DNA from: Methanobacteriota archaeon
Lineage (GTDB): Archaea; Thermoplasmatota; E2; JACPAO01; JAHWKR01
NCBI GenBank assembly: GCA_019347805.1
Contig: JAHWKR010000003.1
Span: forward strand, 64,001-101,863
DNA: 37,863 nucleotides
Direction: 5' to 3'
The notes beneath the pieces are model-generated. The model searched no databases and had not been told where the DNA came from. It worked only from the letters and a program-made list of their open reading frames with translations. A program made the position numbers and the translations under genes. This document shows positions 1 through 7,880 of the stretch, piece by piece; the stretch's first letter is position 1; each line of letters begins with the position of its first letter.

Positions 1-348
1 GCCGTCGACGATGACCGCCTTGAAGGTCTGGAAGGGCGTCCGGTTGTTCTGGTAGCCGTGCAGTTCGATAAGCTCGTGGGCGGTCTGCGGCTCGGAGAGG
101 GCGGGAGGCGGCGGCACGGGGAAATCGGCGGGGTCGACCCACCAGGTGCGCCAGGTGCCGGCCTCGGGGTCTTCGTCGAAGGTGACGGCGCCGGAGTCGG
201 CGAGGGCCTGTGCGAGGGGGTCTTCGGCGCTGCAGCCGGGGTCCGCTGTCGTGCCGGGCGGCGCGTAGGGTGCGCCTGTGGTCGTGGGCAAGAGCGGCAG
301 CACGAGGAGTGTGCAGAGCAGCGTGAGCATCAGGTCTTTGGGTCGCAC
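1..348 (-). CDS. Unrecognised secreted protein, 3' part cut by window edge
   Basis: The frame is open from about 348 down to the left edge, so the C-terminus is missing. I chose the GTG at 346-348 because it gives a normal signal peptide (MRPKDLMLTLLCTLLVLPL, then small residues). An ATG at 328-330 would begin inside that peptide and lacks the basic residues. After the signal peptide come a Pro/Ala/Thr-rich stretch, one cysteine, a segment with Glu-Asp-Pro and two adjacent tryptophans, and a proline run. I do not recognise a domain. The export signal and composition match the many secreted proteins in this window. It is divergent from the gene at 661, and the 312-base gap between them can hold promoters for both. 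A coding region is fairly sure; function is unknown. Confidence 0.6.
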   Translation of the reverse strand, partial: MRPKDLMLTLLCTLLVLPLLPTTTGAPYAPPGTTADPGCSAEDPLAQALADSGAVTFDEDPEAGTWRTWWVDPADFPVPPPPALSEPQTAHELIELHGYQNNRTPFQTFKAVIVDG

Positions 349-660
349 GTCGTCCACCGGCCTTCCACCACGGAGCGGGCCGAGGTAGGGACCACGGTAT
401 GGGCTACTTGGTCTTTGCTCCTTGTCGGTGCTACGGGGAGGGGCGTGGGGACGGCGACGGGGACGGGGTCGCGGCGGGGTGGATGGGGGACCGTATGTCC
501 AATATATCGATAAGAGGCCAAAAATAACAGCCATAAGGAGTGAAAGATGGTGCGGACGGTGGCAAATTCCTGACAACCTTTTTCATGCACCTTACGTGTC
601 GGGGCCCAAGACCGGCGACGTGGCCACGTCACGGGGCGACCCCGCGTCGGCCGGCGGTAG
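349..660. other. Divergent intergenic region with an A/T-rich island
   Basis: No convincing gene is seen here. Positions about 500-600 are strikingly A/T-rich for this genome. They include a TATA-like CAATATATCG at 500-509 and an AAGGAG Shine-Dalgarno-like site at 535-540. The site is followed by an eight-codon reading frame (547-573, MVRTVANS). The island could carry the promoter of the plus-strand gene at 661, giving a leader of about 130 bases, and that of the minus-strand gene ending at 348. Confidence 0.5.
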
Positions 661-2646
661 GTGCGTAACATGATGCGGAAACTGGCAGGGACGGTCCTCG
701 TGGCCACCCTCATGCTCTTGATGCCTGTAGGACCGAGCGCCACGGCGCACACCGGTCTCGGTGGCACGGTCTACTACCTGGACGAGTTCGCGAAGATCCA
801 GGCCGAGACCTACAACAGCGTCGACACAGGCTGCGACCCGGCGCCCGACGGCGGCCACATCATGGTGGGCGGCTACCACGTCCCCGATCCGCTCGGTGTC
901 CAGTCCGCCATCCTGCCCTACAAGGACTGCAACGCCATGTGGTGGGACGTCAAGAGCAACCACCCGATCGAGTTCACGCACGTCCGGCTGCGCGCCATCA
1001 CCGATTCGCTCTCCGCGGACACCCCCCTCGAGTTCACGTTCCGCGTCCTCCTCGACACCGACCGCCCCGACGTCAACGTCGTCGCCCAAGGCCCGATCAC
1101 GATCACCGAGAACGACGGCTACCAGACCTTCGAGTTGCCGACCCGTGTGACCGTCCCCTCGCGCTACCAGTTCCAGACCCTCAAGATCGACTACCTGCCG
1201 ACCGGCAGCACGCCCGGCGACATCGATGTCTGGGTCGACTGGATCGGCACGGACAAAGGCTGCAAGAACCTCGCCCCCTACCTGCTCACCCTCCTCACCG
1301 ACGGCATGGTGAACGACCTCATCGGCTGGGCCGGCCTCGACCCGGTGACCGGCGACCCGTTCACCTACGACTTCACCATCGTAGGCGCCCAGGACCCCGA
1401 CGGCGACGCGTTCACGCTCGACGTCGTCTGGAGCGACGAGCGCCCGGACGACACGATCACGAGCAGTGAATATTACGGCGGCCTACAGACCGTCACGCGG
1501 GCCTTCGACCTCGACGACCCCACCGCGTTCATCACCGACACCGTCGACTTCCTCGTCCGCATCATCGACGAGCCGATCCGGACAGAATGCGCTGAAGAGG
1601 TCCTCGCGGCCCTCTACGAGACCCTGCCGAAGGACTTCCTCGTCATCCCCGACCTCGTCGCCGACATCATCTCCCCCCTGCCGGGCTTGAGCTGCCATGA
1701 CGGCTACCTCGCGACGACCTGGCACGACTCCGGCCTCGACCAGATCTTCGGCGACTGCGCCATCTCCACCAACGTGAAGTCCGCGGGACTCCCCCCGGGT
1801 TCCATCGTCGCCGAGCTCAGGATCGACGGCCAGACGTTGGACCAGCAGGTCGGCAGTGGCCTGACCTTCGACTTCGACTCCAGCATGGTGCCGGAAGGTC
1901 TCCACTCTCTCGAGGTCTGCTACTCGGTCATCGGCGACAAGTATGACCGGGACTTCTGCACACCCTCCTACACGTTCGAGAACAACCAGTGCATCAATCG
2001 CCTCCCGGCCGTGGCCGGGGTCACCGGCGACGGCATGGTGGAAGGCTTCCACTCCTGGCTCGGACGCCCCTACACGTTCGAGGCCGCCATCCACGACCCC
2101 GACGGGGACCCGGTGACCGTGGAATGGATCTGGGGCGACGACCACACGTCGAGCTTCGGGACGCAGGTGGAGAAGTCGTTCTACACGGCCGGCGGACATC
2201 CGTTCCAGGTGCGCCTCATCGAGGATGTCAGCGCCCGCTGTCCCGGCGCCCCCACCGAGGAGGTCATCGTGCACGGCAACATGGTCCACGCGGTGGCCGA
2301 CTGGATCCCCGAACTGCGCGCGCCCCGCGAGGGCTGGAGCTGCATCGGCGAACGCCTCGTCCCGACGCTCCCCGGGGCCAGTGACGACATCATCGCCTCG
2401 CGCTGCAAGATCAGCGGCGAGGTGACGACCAACGCGCCCGGGATGACCAGCATCGTGAAGGGCTCGTTCCTCATGGACGGCGACGTGCTCTGGAAAGGCA
2501 GCTCGAGCCTCATCTCGACGATCTACGACAGCCTTCATCACAGCACGGAGGAACACACACTCTCGGCCTGCTTCCAGGCGGACGGCGACAAGTACGACCG
2601 CGTGTTCTGCAGCGAGGGCTTCACCTACCTGAACATCGGGCGGTGA
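661..2646 (+). CDS. Secreted protein: CBM6-like head plus two PKD/Cys-beta repeat units
   Basis: 661 residues, starting at GTG 661; ATG 670 or 673 would shorten it by 3-4 residues. Residues 1-29 form a signal peptide. Residues 38-200 resemble a CBM6-type carbohydrate-binding fold by eye (KIQAETY near the start, VWVDWIG near the end), and this matches the head of the paralog at 12426. Two units follow. Each is a PKD-like domain (about 205-305 and 446-540; DPDGDPVTV...W, EDVSARCP) and a beta domain (about 322-444 and 541-661) with conserved cysteines and the signature GDKYDR.FC. The protein stops at YLNIGR with no membrane anchor, so it is probably released or bound through its domains. It is paralogous to the genes at 9672, 12426 and 14427. 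Export and PKD repeats are confident; the CBM6 assignment is a by-eye inference; the ligand is unknown. Confidence 0.82.
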   Translation: MRNMMRKLAGTVLVATLMLLMPVGPSATAHTGLGGTVYYLDEFAKIQAETYNSVDTGCDPAPDGGHIMVGGYHVPDPLGVQSAILPYKDCNAMWWDVKSNHPIEFTHVRLRAITDSLSADTPLEFTFRVLLDTDRPDVNVVAQGPITITENDGYQTFELPTRVTVPSRYQFQTLKIDYLPTGSTPGDIDVWVDWIGTDKGCKNLAPYLLTLLTDGMVNDLIGWAGLDPVTGDPFTYDFTIVGAQDPDGDAFTLDVVWSDERPDDTITSSEYYGGLQTVTRAFDLDDPTAFITDTVDFLVRIIDEPIRTECAEEVLAALYETLPKDFLVIPDLVADIISPLPGLSCHDGYLATTWHDSGLDQIFGDCAISTNVKSAGLPPGSIVAELRIDGQTLDQQVGSGLTFDFDSSMVPEGLHSLEVCYSVIGDKYDRDFCTPSYTFENNQCINRLPAVAGVTGDGMVEGFHSWLGRPYTFEAAIHDPDGDPVTVEWIWGDDHTSSFGTQVEKSFYTAGGHPFQVRLIEDVSARCPGAPTEEVIVHGNMVHAVADWIPELRAPREGWSCIGERLVPTLPGASDDIIASRCKISGEVTTNAPGMTSIVKGSFLMDGDVLWKGSSSLISTIYDSLHHSTEEHTLSACFQADGDKYDRVFCSEGFTYLNIGR

Positions 2647-2656
2647 GCAGGTCCAC

Positions 2657-2678
2657 GGGAGGGAGGCGCCTCCCTCCC
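2657..2678. repeat. 22-base perfect palindrome, possible terminator or operator
   Basis: A perfect self-complementary sequence (GGGAGGGAGG, then its reverse complement around a central GC) begins ten bases after the stop codon of the gene at 661. It is followed by a C/T-rich tract. It could form a hairpin at the transcript end, although archaeal termination does not need one, or serve as a dimeric protein-binding site upstream of the gene at 2833. Confidence 0.45.
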
Positions 2679-2832
2679 GGAGCCTTTCCCCCACGACCGG
2701 GGGCCGGGCAACGTACTAATACCCTGAGTCCCAGTCCCAGCCGGCGCGGTGGCGCCACGTGGTATGGAGGTGCGAGACGTGTCATGGGACCCTACCGGAA
2801 CCGTCCGCCCCGGTCGACGGGGACGAAGGACC

Positions 2833-4368
2833 ATGAAGGTCATCGCCCTCCTGTCGGTCCTCCTCGTGTCCCTCATGGTCCCCGGCGCCACGGCCGCCAC
2901 GAACGAGGCGCCGGTCGCGGCCCTCACGGTCACCCCGGTGGACGACAAGACCCTGGTCTCGCGCACGTTCTCCGCAAGCGGCAGCGCGGACGCAGACGGC
3001 AGCATCGTGCGCTATGTCTTCGATTTCGGCGACGGCTCCTCCGCCGTCGACACGAGCGCGGCCGAGGTCACCTACAGCTACGGGACGCCCGGCGTCTACA
3101 ACGCCACGGTGCGGGTCTTCGATGACCAGGGCGCATCGAGCGGCCTTGCGGCCGTCGAGGTCGTCGCGCGCAACCGTCCCCCGACGCTCCAGGACGTCAC
3201 GGACAAGCTGGTGGCCGAGGACGACATGCTGCAGTTCGCCCTGCAGGCGTCCGACCCGGAGGGCGGGGCCGTGTCGTTGCGCGTCGGACCCCTGCCGTCA
3301 GGCGCCACGTTCGCGGACGGCGGCGACGGAACGGGCACGTTCACCTGGACCCCTGACTATGATGACGCCGGCTCCTATGACCTCGTGGCCACCGCGAGCG
3401 ACGGCTTGGCGGAGACGACCGACGCGTTCACGATCTTCGTCAAGAACAAGGACCGCCCACCGAGCATCCTCCCCATGGGCACCATCAAGACCCGCGAGGA
3501 CGCCCGCGTCGAGGCGGTACTGCGCGCCACCGACCCCGACGGGGACAAGATCCGCCTGTCGCTCTCGAGCAGCCCGCAGATGCCCGAGGCCTCCTTCACA
3601 GACCGCGGCGACGGGTCGGGCCTCCTGAGCTGGCGACCACCGGTCGGGTCGCAAGGTCGCTACGACGTGGCGCTGACCGCTCGGTCCAACCACCTCTTCG
3701 CCACCGGCACCTTCCCCCTCCATGTCGAACCCGGCTTCCTGCTTGAAGGTCCGGTCGCGCTGGAGACCGCACCCGGGACGCCCGTCGTCCTGCGGGCCAA
3801 CCTCACCAATCCGTTCCCCGACACCGAGGACCTCATCCTTTGGGCCACCGACAGCGCCGGTTGGGACCTGGTCGCGCCGACGAACGCGACGTTGGCACCG
3901 GGGGAGACACGGGTGTTCGAGGTGCAGGTGACGCCGGGTGCGGACCTGCCGTCCTCGGACGTGCGGCTGCACGCCGTCTCGAGCCTGTCCCCGGCCTCGA
4001 CCCTGACGTTCACCTGGACCGTGCACGTCCCGGTGCTCGTCGACGTCGTCCCCGACAAGGCCCTCTACCGGGCGATCGACATCGCCGCGGGACCGATCGC
4101 CGGCCGGGTCCACCTCAGCTATCTCGACGGCAGCCCGGCCGATGTCGACCTCGTGCGCGTCGAACAACGACCGGGCTTCGTGTCGGCCGCCACGAAGAGC
4201 ACCGTCACCGCCCTGAAAGAGACGACCGCCACCTACCGCTTCACCTACCATGCGGTGGTCCACCCGACCGCCTACCTCACCGGTTTCCACGCCATCGAGG
4301 TGACGCTCTCCCGCTCGACGGAGACGAGCGTCGCCCTCGTCGGCGGCTACACGGTCCAAGTGGTCTGA
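2833..4368 (+). CDS. Secreted PKD, putative-Ig and NEW3-like multidomain protein
   Basis: 511 residues from ATG 2833, which directly begins a clean signal peptide (MKVIALLSVLLVSLMVPGATA). In-frame GTG 2749 and ATG 2764 lie about 32-47 bases after a TATA-like ACTAATACC (2713-2721), so a longer N-terminus is possible. Domains by eye: a PKD domain at 25-112 (FDFGDGSS, YSYGTPGVYNATVRVFD); two putative-Ig (He_PIG, cadherin-like) domains at 115-205 and 208-298, each with a G(D)GSG/TG..W.P core; a NEW3-like Ig domain at 300-400 (LAPGETRVFEVQVTPGA); and a C-terminal beta segment at 405-511. There are no cysteines and no anchor. It is unrelated in detail to the Cys-containing repeat family beside it. 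It is probably an extracellular adhesion or scaffold protein; the partner is unknown. Its stop codon lies three bases from that of the convergent gene at 4372. Confidence 0.82.
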   Translation: MKVIALLSVLLVSLMVPGATAATNEAPVAALTVTPVDDKTLVSRTFSASGSADADGSIVRYVFDFGDGSSAVDTSAAEVTYSYGTPGVYNATVRVFDDQGASSGLAAVEVVARNRPPTLQDVTDKLVAEDDMLQFALQASDPEGGAVSLRVGPLPSGATFADGGDGTGTFTWTPDYDDAGSYDLVATASDGLAETTDAFTIFVKNKDRPPSILPMGTIKTREDARVEAVLRATDPDGDKIRLSLSSSPQMPEASFTDRGDGSGLLSWRPPVGSQGRYDVALTARSNHLFATGTFPLHVEPGFLLEGPVALETAPGTPVVLRANLTNPFPDTEDLILWATDSAGWDLVAPTNATLAPGETRVFEVQVTPGADLPSSDVRLHAVSSLSPASTLTFTWTVHVPVLVDVVPDKALYRAIDIAAGPIAGRVHLSYLDGSPADVDLVRVEQRPGFVSAATKSTVTALKETTATYRFTYHAVVHPTAYLTGFHAIEVTLSRSTETSVALVGGYTVQVV

Positions 4369-4371
4369 AGG

Positions 4372-5580
4372 TCAGCGCACGGGCACGATGCCGCCCTCGA
4401 TGCCGCGGTCGCGCGCAAGGACCACCTGATAGCATTGCAACGTGCGGGCGCGGAAGCCACCGGCCGACGAGAGCAGATAATATTCCCACATGCGCTTGAA
4501 GGTCCCGTCCTTGGACATCGAGAGGTCTGGCCATCCCAGTTGGAATCGTTCGTTCCATGCCATGAGCGTCCGGTCGTAATGGGCACCGATGTTGTGAACA
4601 TCCTCGACGACGAACCGCCCCTCGGCGGCGCGTGCGATCTGACCGAGCGTCGGAAGATGGCCGTTCGGGAAGATGTGGCGCTCGATCCATGGGTCCGGGG
4701 CCCGCACGCGTTTTGATTGCGCGATGGTATGCAGGAGCAGGAGACCACCGGGGGCGAGGTGCCGATGCGCCACCTTGAAGAACGTGCGATGGTTCTTCGG
4801 ACCGACATGCTCGAACATGCCGATGGAGACGACACGGTCGAACGTCTCCTCGGGCATCTCCCGATAATCGGTCTCGCGGATCTCCACCGGTAGCCCTGCG
4901 CAGCGTTCCCGCGCCGCCACCGCCTGTTCGTGCGAGATGGTGACCCCGACCACCTCGACATCGAATCGTTCGGCGGCGAAGGTGGCCAGGCTGCCCCAGC
5001 CACAACCGATGTCCAGCACGCGCATGCCGGGCTTGAGTCCGAGTTTCTCGCACGACAGCCGCAGCTTCGCCTCCTGGGCCGCGTCCAGGTCCTCCACGTC
5101 CTTCCAGTAGGCACAACTGTAGACCATCCGCTCGTCGAGCATCGACTCGAAAAGCGCCCGGTCGATGTCGTAGTGGCGCCTTGCCACCTCGTCGGCCTTG
5201 CGGCGCGACTGACGGTTGAAGAGGCGCGACTTCAAGGCGGTCGCGAGTTCCGGGGCCGACAGGTGGACCGCCTTCCTGAGGTCCGATGACAAGAGACGAT
5301 GGAAGAACATGTCGAGCCGCTCGCAGTCCCACCAGCCCTCCATGTAGGCCTCCCCGAGACCGAGGCTGCCCTGGGTGAGCGCGCGGTGCCACAACCGCTC
5401 GTCATGCACCTGGATGTCCCATGGGCGGTCCCCGCCGATCTCTATGTCCGCCTGGGCGAGGATGCGGGCCGCCTTCTTCCGGGCGCGTCCGTCCCCTCTT
5501 CGCGCCTCGCCGTTCGCAGCGGGACGAGGGGGCTCCGCACCGGAGCGGGCAGGGTCGAGCGCCAATGTTTGTCTTGCCAC
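4372..5580 (-). CDS. cfa: Cyclopropane-fatty-acyl-phospholipid synthase-like SAM methyltransferase
   Basis: 402 residues from GTG 5580. This family uses S-adenosylmethionine to methylenate double bonds of membrane lipid acyl chains. Seen: MVYSCAYWKD (C156), VLDIGCGWG (188-196, SAM motif I), VVSIGMFEHVGPKNH (E257), LLLHTI, and AHYDRTLMAWNERF. These correspond to the E. coli bicarbonate-site residues C139, E239, H266 and Y317 as I remember them, so the enzyme should be active. The cysteine near the E. coli C-terminus (ACAGAF) is serine here (SSAGGF), a change reported to be tolerated. Residues 1-40 are variable. A TATA-like CAATATTG lies about 32 bases upstream. It sits 165 bases after the carboxylase operon and could be co-transcribed. 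In an archaeon with isoprenoid ether lipids, the natural substrate is an open question. Confidence 0.9.
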   Translation of the reverse strand: MARQTLALDPARSGAEPPRPAANGEARRGDGRARKKAARILAQADIEIGGDRPWDIQVHDERLWHRALTQGSLGLGEAYMEGWWDCERLDMFFHRLLSSDLRKAVHLSAPELATALKSRLFNRQSRRKADEVARRHYDIDRALFESMLDERMVYSCAYWKDVEDLDAAQEAKLRLSCEKLGLKPGMRVLDIGCGWGSLATFAAERFDVEVVGVTISHEQAVAARERCAGLPVEIRETDYREMPEETFDRVVSIGMFEHVGPKNHRTFFKVAHRHLAPGGLLLLHTIAQSKRVRAPDPWIERHIFPNGHLPTLGQIARAAEGRFVVEDVHNIGAHYDRTLMAWNERFQLGWPDLSMSKDGTFKRMWEYYLLSSAGGFRARTLQCYQVVLARDRGIEGGIVPVR

Positions 5581-5608
5581 GGAACGGGCGGAAGGGGGAA
5601 GCCGACTT

Positions 5609-5616
5609 CAATATTG
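5609..5616 (-). promoter_or_regulatory. TATA-like box of the cfa-like gene
   Basis: CAATATTG is centred about 32 bases upstream of the GTG at 5580, the spacing expected for a leaderless archaeal transcript. An AGACATATCA element lies just upstream at 5621-5630. Confidence 0.45.
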
Positions 5617-5745
5617 GAGCAGACATATCACCCCTCGCTGAAAAAACCGAAGGGCGAAGATGCCGCGTGGCGGTATGTCCAGACGATCCCCTCGACCTAC
5701 GCTACGCTCGGTCTCGGTTCATGACCGAACATCCCGTCGTTCCGC

Positions 5746-7347
5746 TCAAATGACCGTCCCGTGCTTCCGCTCCGGCAACGGGAAGTCCTTCTCGGCATAG
5801 AAGTGGAAGCGCTTGGCGATCTCGTCGCGCAAGGTCGACGGCGGCACGATGAGGTCGACGATGAGGTCGTTCGCCGTGACATGGATGTCGATGTCCTTGC
5901 GGTATTCCTCGCGCTTCTCCTCGATGAACCGCTCGCGCTCCTCAGGGTCCGCGATGGCGTCGATGTGGCGCCGGTAGACCGCGTTGATGGCGGCCTCGGC
6001 CCCCATGACGGCGATCTCCGCACCCGGTATGGCCAACGTGGCGTCCGGTTCGAAGGCGGGCCCGCACATGGCGTAGATGCCGGCGCCGTACGCCTTGCGG
6101 ATGACGACGCAGAGCTTCGGGACGTTCGCCACCGAGGTGGCGTAGATGAACTGTTTGCCACGGCGCAGCACCGCACGCTTCTCCACCTCGCTCCCGACCA
6201 TGAAACCGGGCGTGTCGCAGAGATAGACGAGCGAGATGTTGTAGGAGTCGCACTCGGTGATGAACTCGGCGGCTTTTTCGGCCGATTCGGGGAAGATGGC
6301 CCCCGCCTTGTGCTTGGAGTCGTTCGCCACGATGCCGACGACACGACCTTCGATGCGCGCGAAACCCGTGATGAGCTCGGGCGCGTAGCCACCCTTCAAC
6401 GGGAACCAGCTGTCGGCGTCGACAAGGCAATCGATGACATCGTGCATGGCGAACGGCTTGTTCGGGTCGTCGGGCACGATGGTGTCGATCTCGGCGGGAG
6501 AACGCTTCGGCGCGACAGGCGCGTACATCGGCGGCAAGGTCTCCGAGTTGTCCGGGAGATAGGACAGGAGCTTCCAGACAAGAAGCGCCGCTTCCTCCTC
6601 GTCATCGGCGATGAGGTCCACCGAACCCGATTCCTGCATGTGCAGGTCGGGCCCGCCGAGTTCGGCCATGTCGATGCGCTCACCGGTCACCATCTCGACC
6701 ATGCGCGGCGAGGCGATACAGAGCGCCGACATGCCGCGCACCATGATGGAGAAATCGCAGAAGATGGGTGTGTAGGCGGCGCCGGCGACGCACGGACCGT
6801 AGAGCACGCTGATCTGCGGGACCTTGCCAGAAAGGACCGAATGGTTGTAGAAATATTTCCCGATGCCGCGCAGGTTGGCGAAGAAACCCGCCTGGTCGGT
6901 GATGCGCGCCCCCGACGAATCGATGAGGTAGAGCACCGGTTTCTTGGCGCGCAAGGCGCGCTCTTGCACTCGGATGAACTTCTCGACCCCACGCTCCGCC
7001 ATCGAGCCCGCCTTCACGGTGTAGTCGTTGGCGATGAAGAAGACGCGCCGCTCGCCCATGTAGCCGGCACCGGTCACCATGCCGTCGGCGGCGAGCCCCT
7101 TGTCGACGTTCGCCCAATTGGCGAAGGCGCCGTCCTCGAACGCCGGGCCGTCCTGGAAATAGAGCTTGAGGCGGTCGCGCACGAAGAGCTTCCCGTCGTC
7201 GGAAAGGCGCTCGCGGTACTTGGCCGGGCCACCCTCCTCGACCTTGGCAAGAGCGTGCCAGAGCGCTTTCTCGCGTGCTCCGAGCGGCGTTCCGTCGGGA
7301 GCGGTCTCCGGCGCGACGACGTCCGCCGTCCGCTCTTCCTGTGTCAT
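5746..7347 (-). CDS. Acyl-CoA carboxylase, carboxyltransferase (beta) subunit
   Basis: 533 residues, usual for a full-length carboxyltransferase with both crotonase-like halves. It transfers the carboxyl group from carboxybiotin to an acyl-CoA. The first half has SSGAR (144-148) and a glycine/alanine oxyanion loop, GPCVAGAAY (184-192). The second has LCDTPGFMVGSEVEK (376-390) and AYGAGIYAM (419-427). In the propionyl/acetyl-CoA enzyme of Streptomyces the specificity aspartate falls in that last motif. Here my alignment puts a tyrosine, and the segment looks more like methylcrotonyl-type subunits, so I do not name the substrate. The start ATG (7347) overlaps the BCCP stop as ATGA, indicating translational coupling. 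It is the last gene of the BC-BCCP-CT operon. The family is confident; propionyl-, acetyl- or branched-acyl-CoA remain possible. Confidence 0.93.
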   Translation of the reverse strand: MTQEERTADVVAPETAPDGTPLGAREKALWHALAKVEEGGPAKYRERLSDDGKLFVRDRLKLYFQDGPAFEDGAFANWANVDKGLAADGMVTGAGYMGERRVFFIANDYTVKAGSMAERGVEKFIRVQERALRAKKPVLYLIDSSGARITDQAGFFANLRGIGKYFYNHSVLSGKVPQISVLYGPCVAGAAYTPIFCDFSIMVRGMSALCIASPRMVEMVTGERIDMAELGGPDLHMQESGSVDLIADDEEEAALLVWKLLSYLPDNSETLPPMYAPVAPKRSPAEIDTIVPDDPNKPFAMHDVIDCLVDADSWFPLKGGYAPELITGFARIEGRVVGIVANDSKHKAGAIFPESAEKAAEFITECDSYNISLVYLCDTPGFMVGSEVEKRAVLRRGKQFIYATSVANVPKLCVVIRKAYGAGIYAMCGPAFEPDATLAIPGAEIAVMGAEAAINAVYRRHIDAIADPEERERFIEEKREEYRKDIDIHVTANDLIVDLIVPPSTLRDEIAKRFHFYAEKDFPLPERKHGTVI

Positions 7348-7880
7348 GCGGTGACCTCCTGGGGGGTGGAGGTCGTCTCCTTTTCGGGCGGGCCGAGGAC
7401 GACGACCACGTCGCCCGTGTCGACCGTGGCGCCCTCCGGCGCCTTGAGCGCGCGCACCGTACCCGTCGCGGGGCTCACGACCTCGTTCTGCATCTTCATC
7501 GCCTCGAGCACGAAGAGGACCTGGCCCTGTTCGACCGCCTCGCCCTCGCTGACGCGCAGCTTGACGACCTTGCCCGGCATCGGCGGCCGCACGGCGGCAC
7601 CCTCCGAGCCGACGACACCCGTGGCGCCCGCGGCGATGACCTCCTCGATGCGGTAGGTCGAGACGATGCCGTCCGCCTCGAGTTCGGTGAGCGACAGGCG
7701 GCCGACACGGAGCGGGCCGTCCCCGCTGTCCACCGTGACGGTGCGCGGTGCCGGGGTGTCCTCCACGACGCTCGCGATCGTCACCTCGACGCCGTCGACG
7801 ACGGCGACCTGTCCCTCCTCGGTCTTGGTCAACGTGACCTCATGGAGGCGGCCGTCGATGCGGATGCGCACATGCGTCAT
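7344..7880 (-). CDS. Biotin carboxyl carrier protein of acyl-CoA carboxylase
   Basis: 178 residues from ATG 7880. It carries the biotin that shuttles CO2 between the biotin carboxylase and the carboxyltransferase. Residues 95-163 form a biotinyl-lipoyl domain: VRPPMPGKVVKL, then EAMKMQNEV with the biotinylated lysine at K129, then SPATGTV. Residues 1-90 hold short beta strands like the linker domain of archaeal and bacterial propionyl-type carboxylases, where carrier and carboxylase are separate genes. Both ends overlap neighbours by four bases (ATGA at 7877-7880 and 7344-7347), so the three subunits are tightly coupled. Much longer frames run upstream inside the biotin carboxylase gene; the coupled ATG is the sensible start. 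A biotin protein ligase would be needed and is not in this window. Confidence 0.93.
   Translation of the reverse strand: MTHVRIRIDGRLHEVTLTKTEEGQVAVVDGVEVTIASVVEDTPAPRTVTVDSGDGPLRVGRLSLTELEADGIVSTYRIEEVIAAGATGVVGSEGAAVRPPMPGKVVKLRVSEGEAVEQGQVLFVLEAMKMQNEVVSPATGTVRALKAPEGATVDTGDVVVVLGPPEKETTSTPQEVTA

Noticed and set aside
5761..7656. 631-residue open frame on the plus strand opposite the carboxylase genes
   Set aside because: It is an antisense shadow produced by high-GC codon structure; the minus strand encodes clear carboxyltransferase and BCCP.
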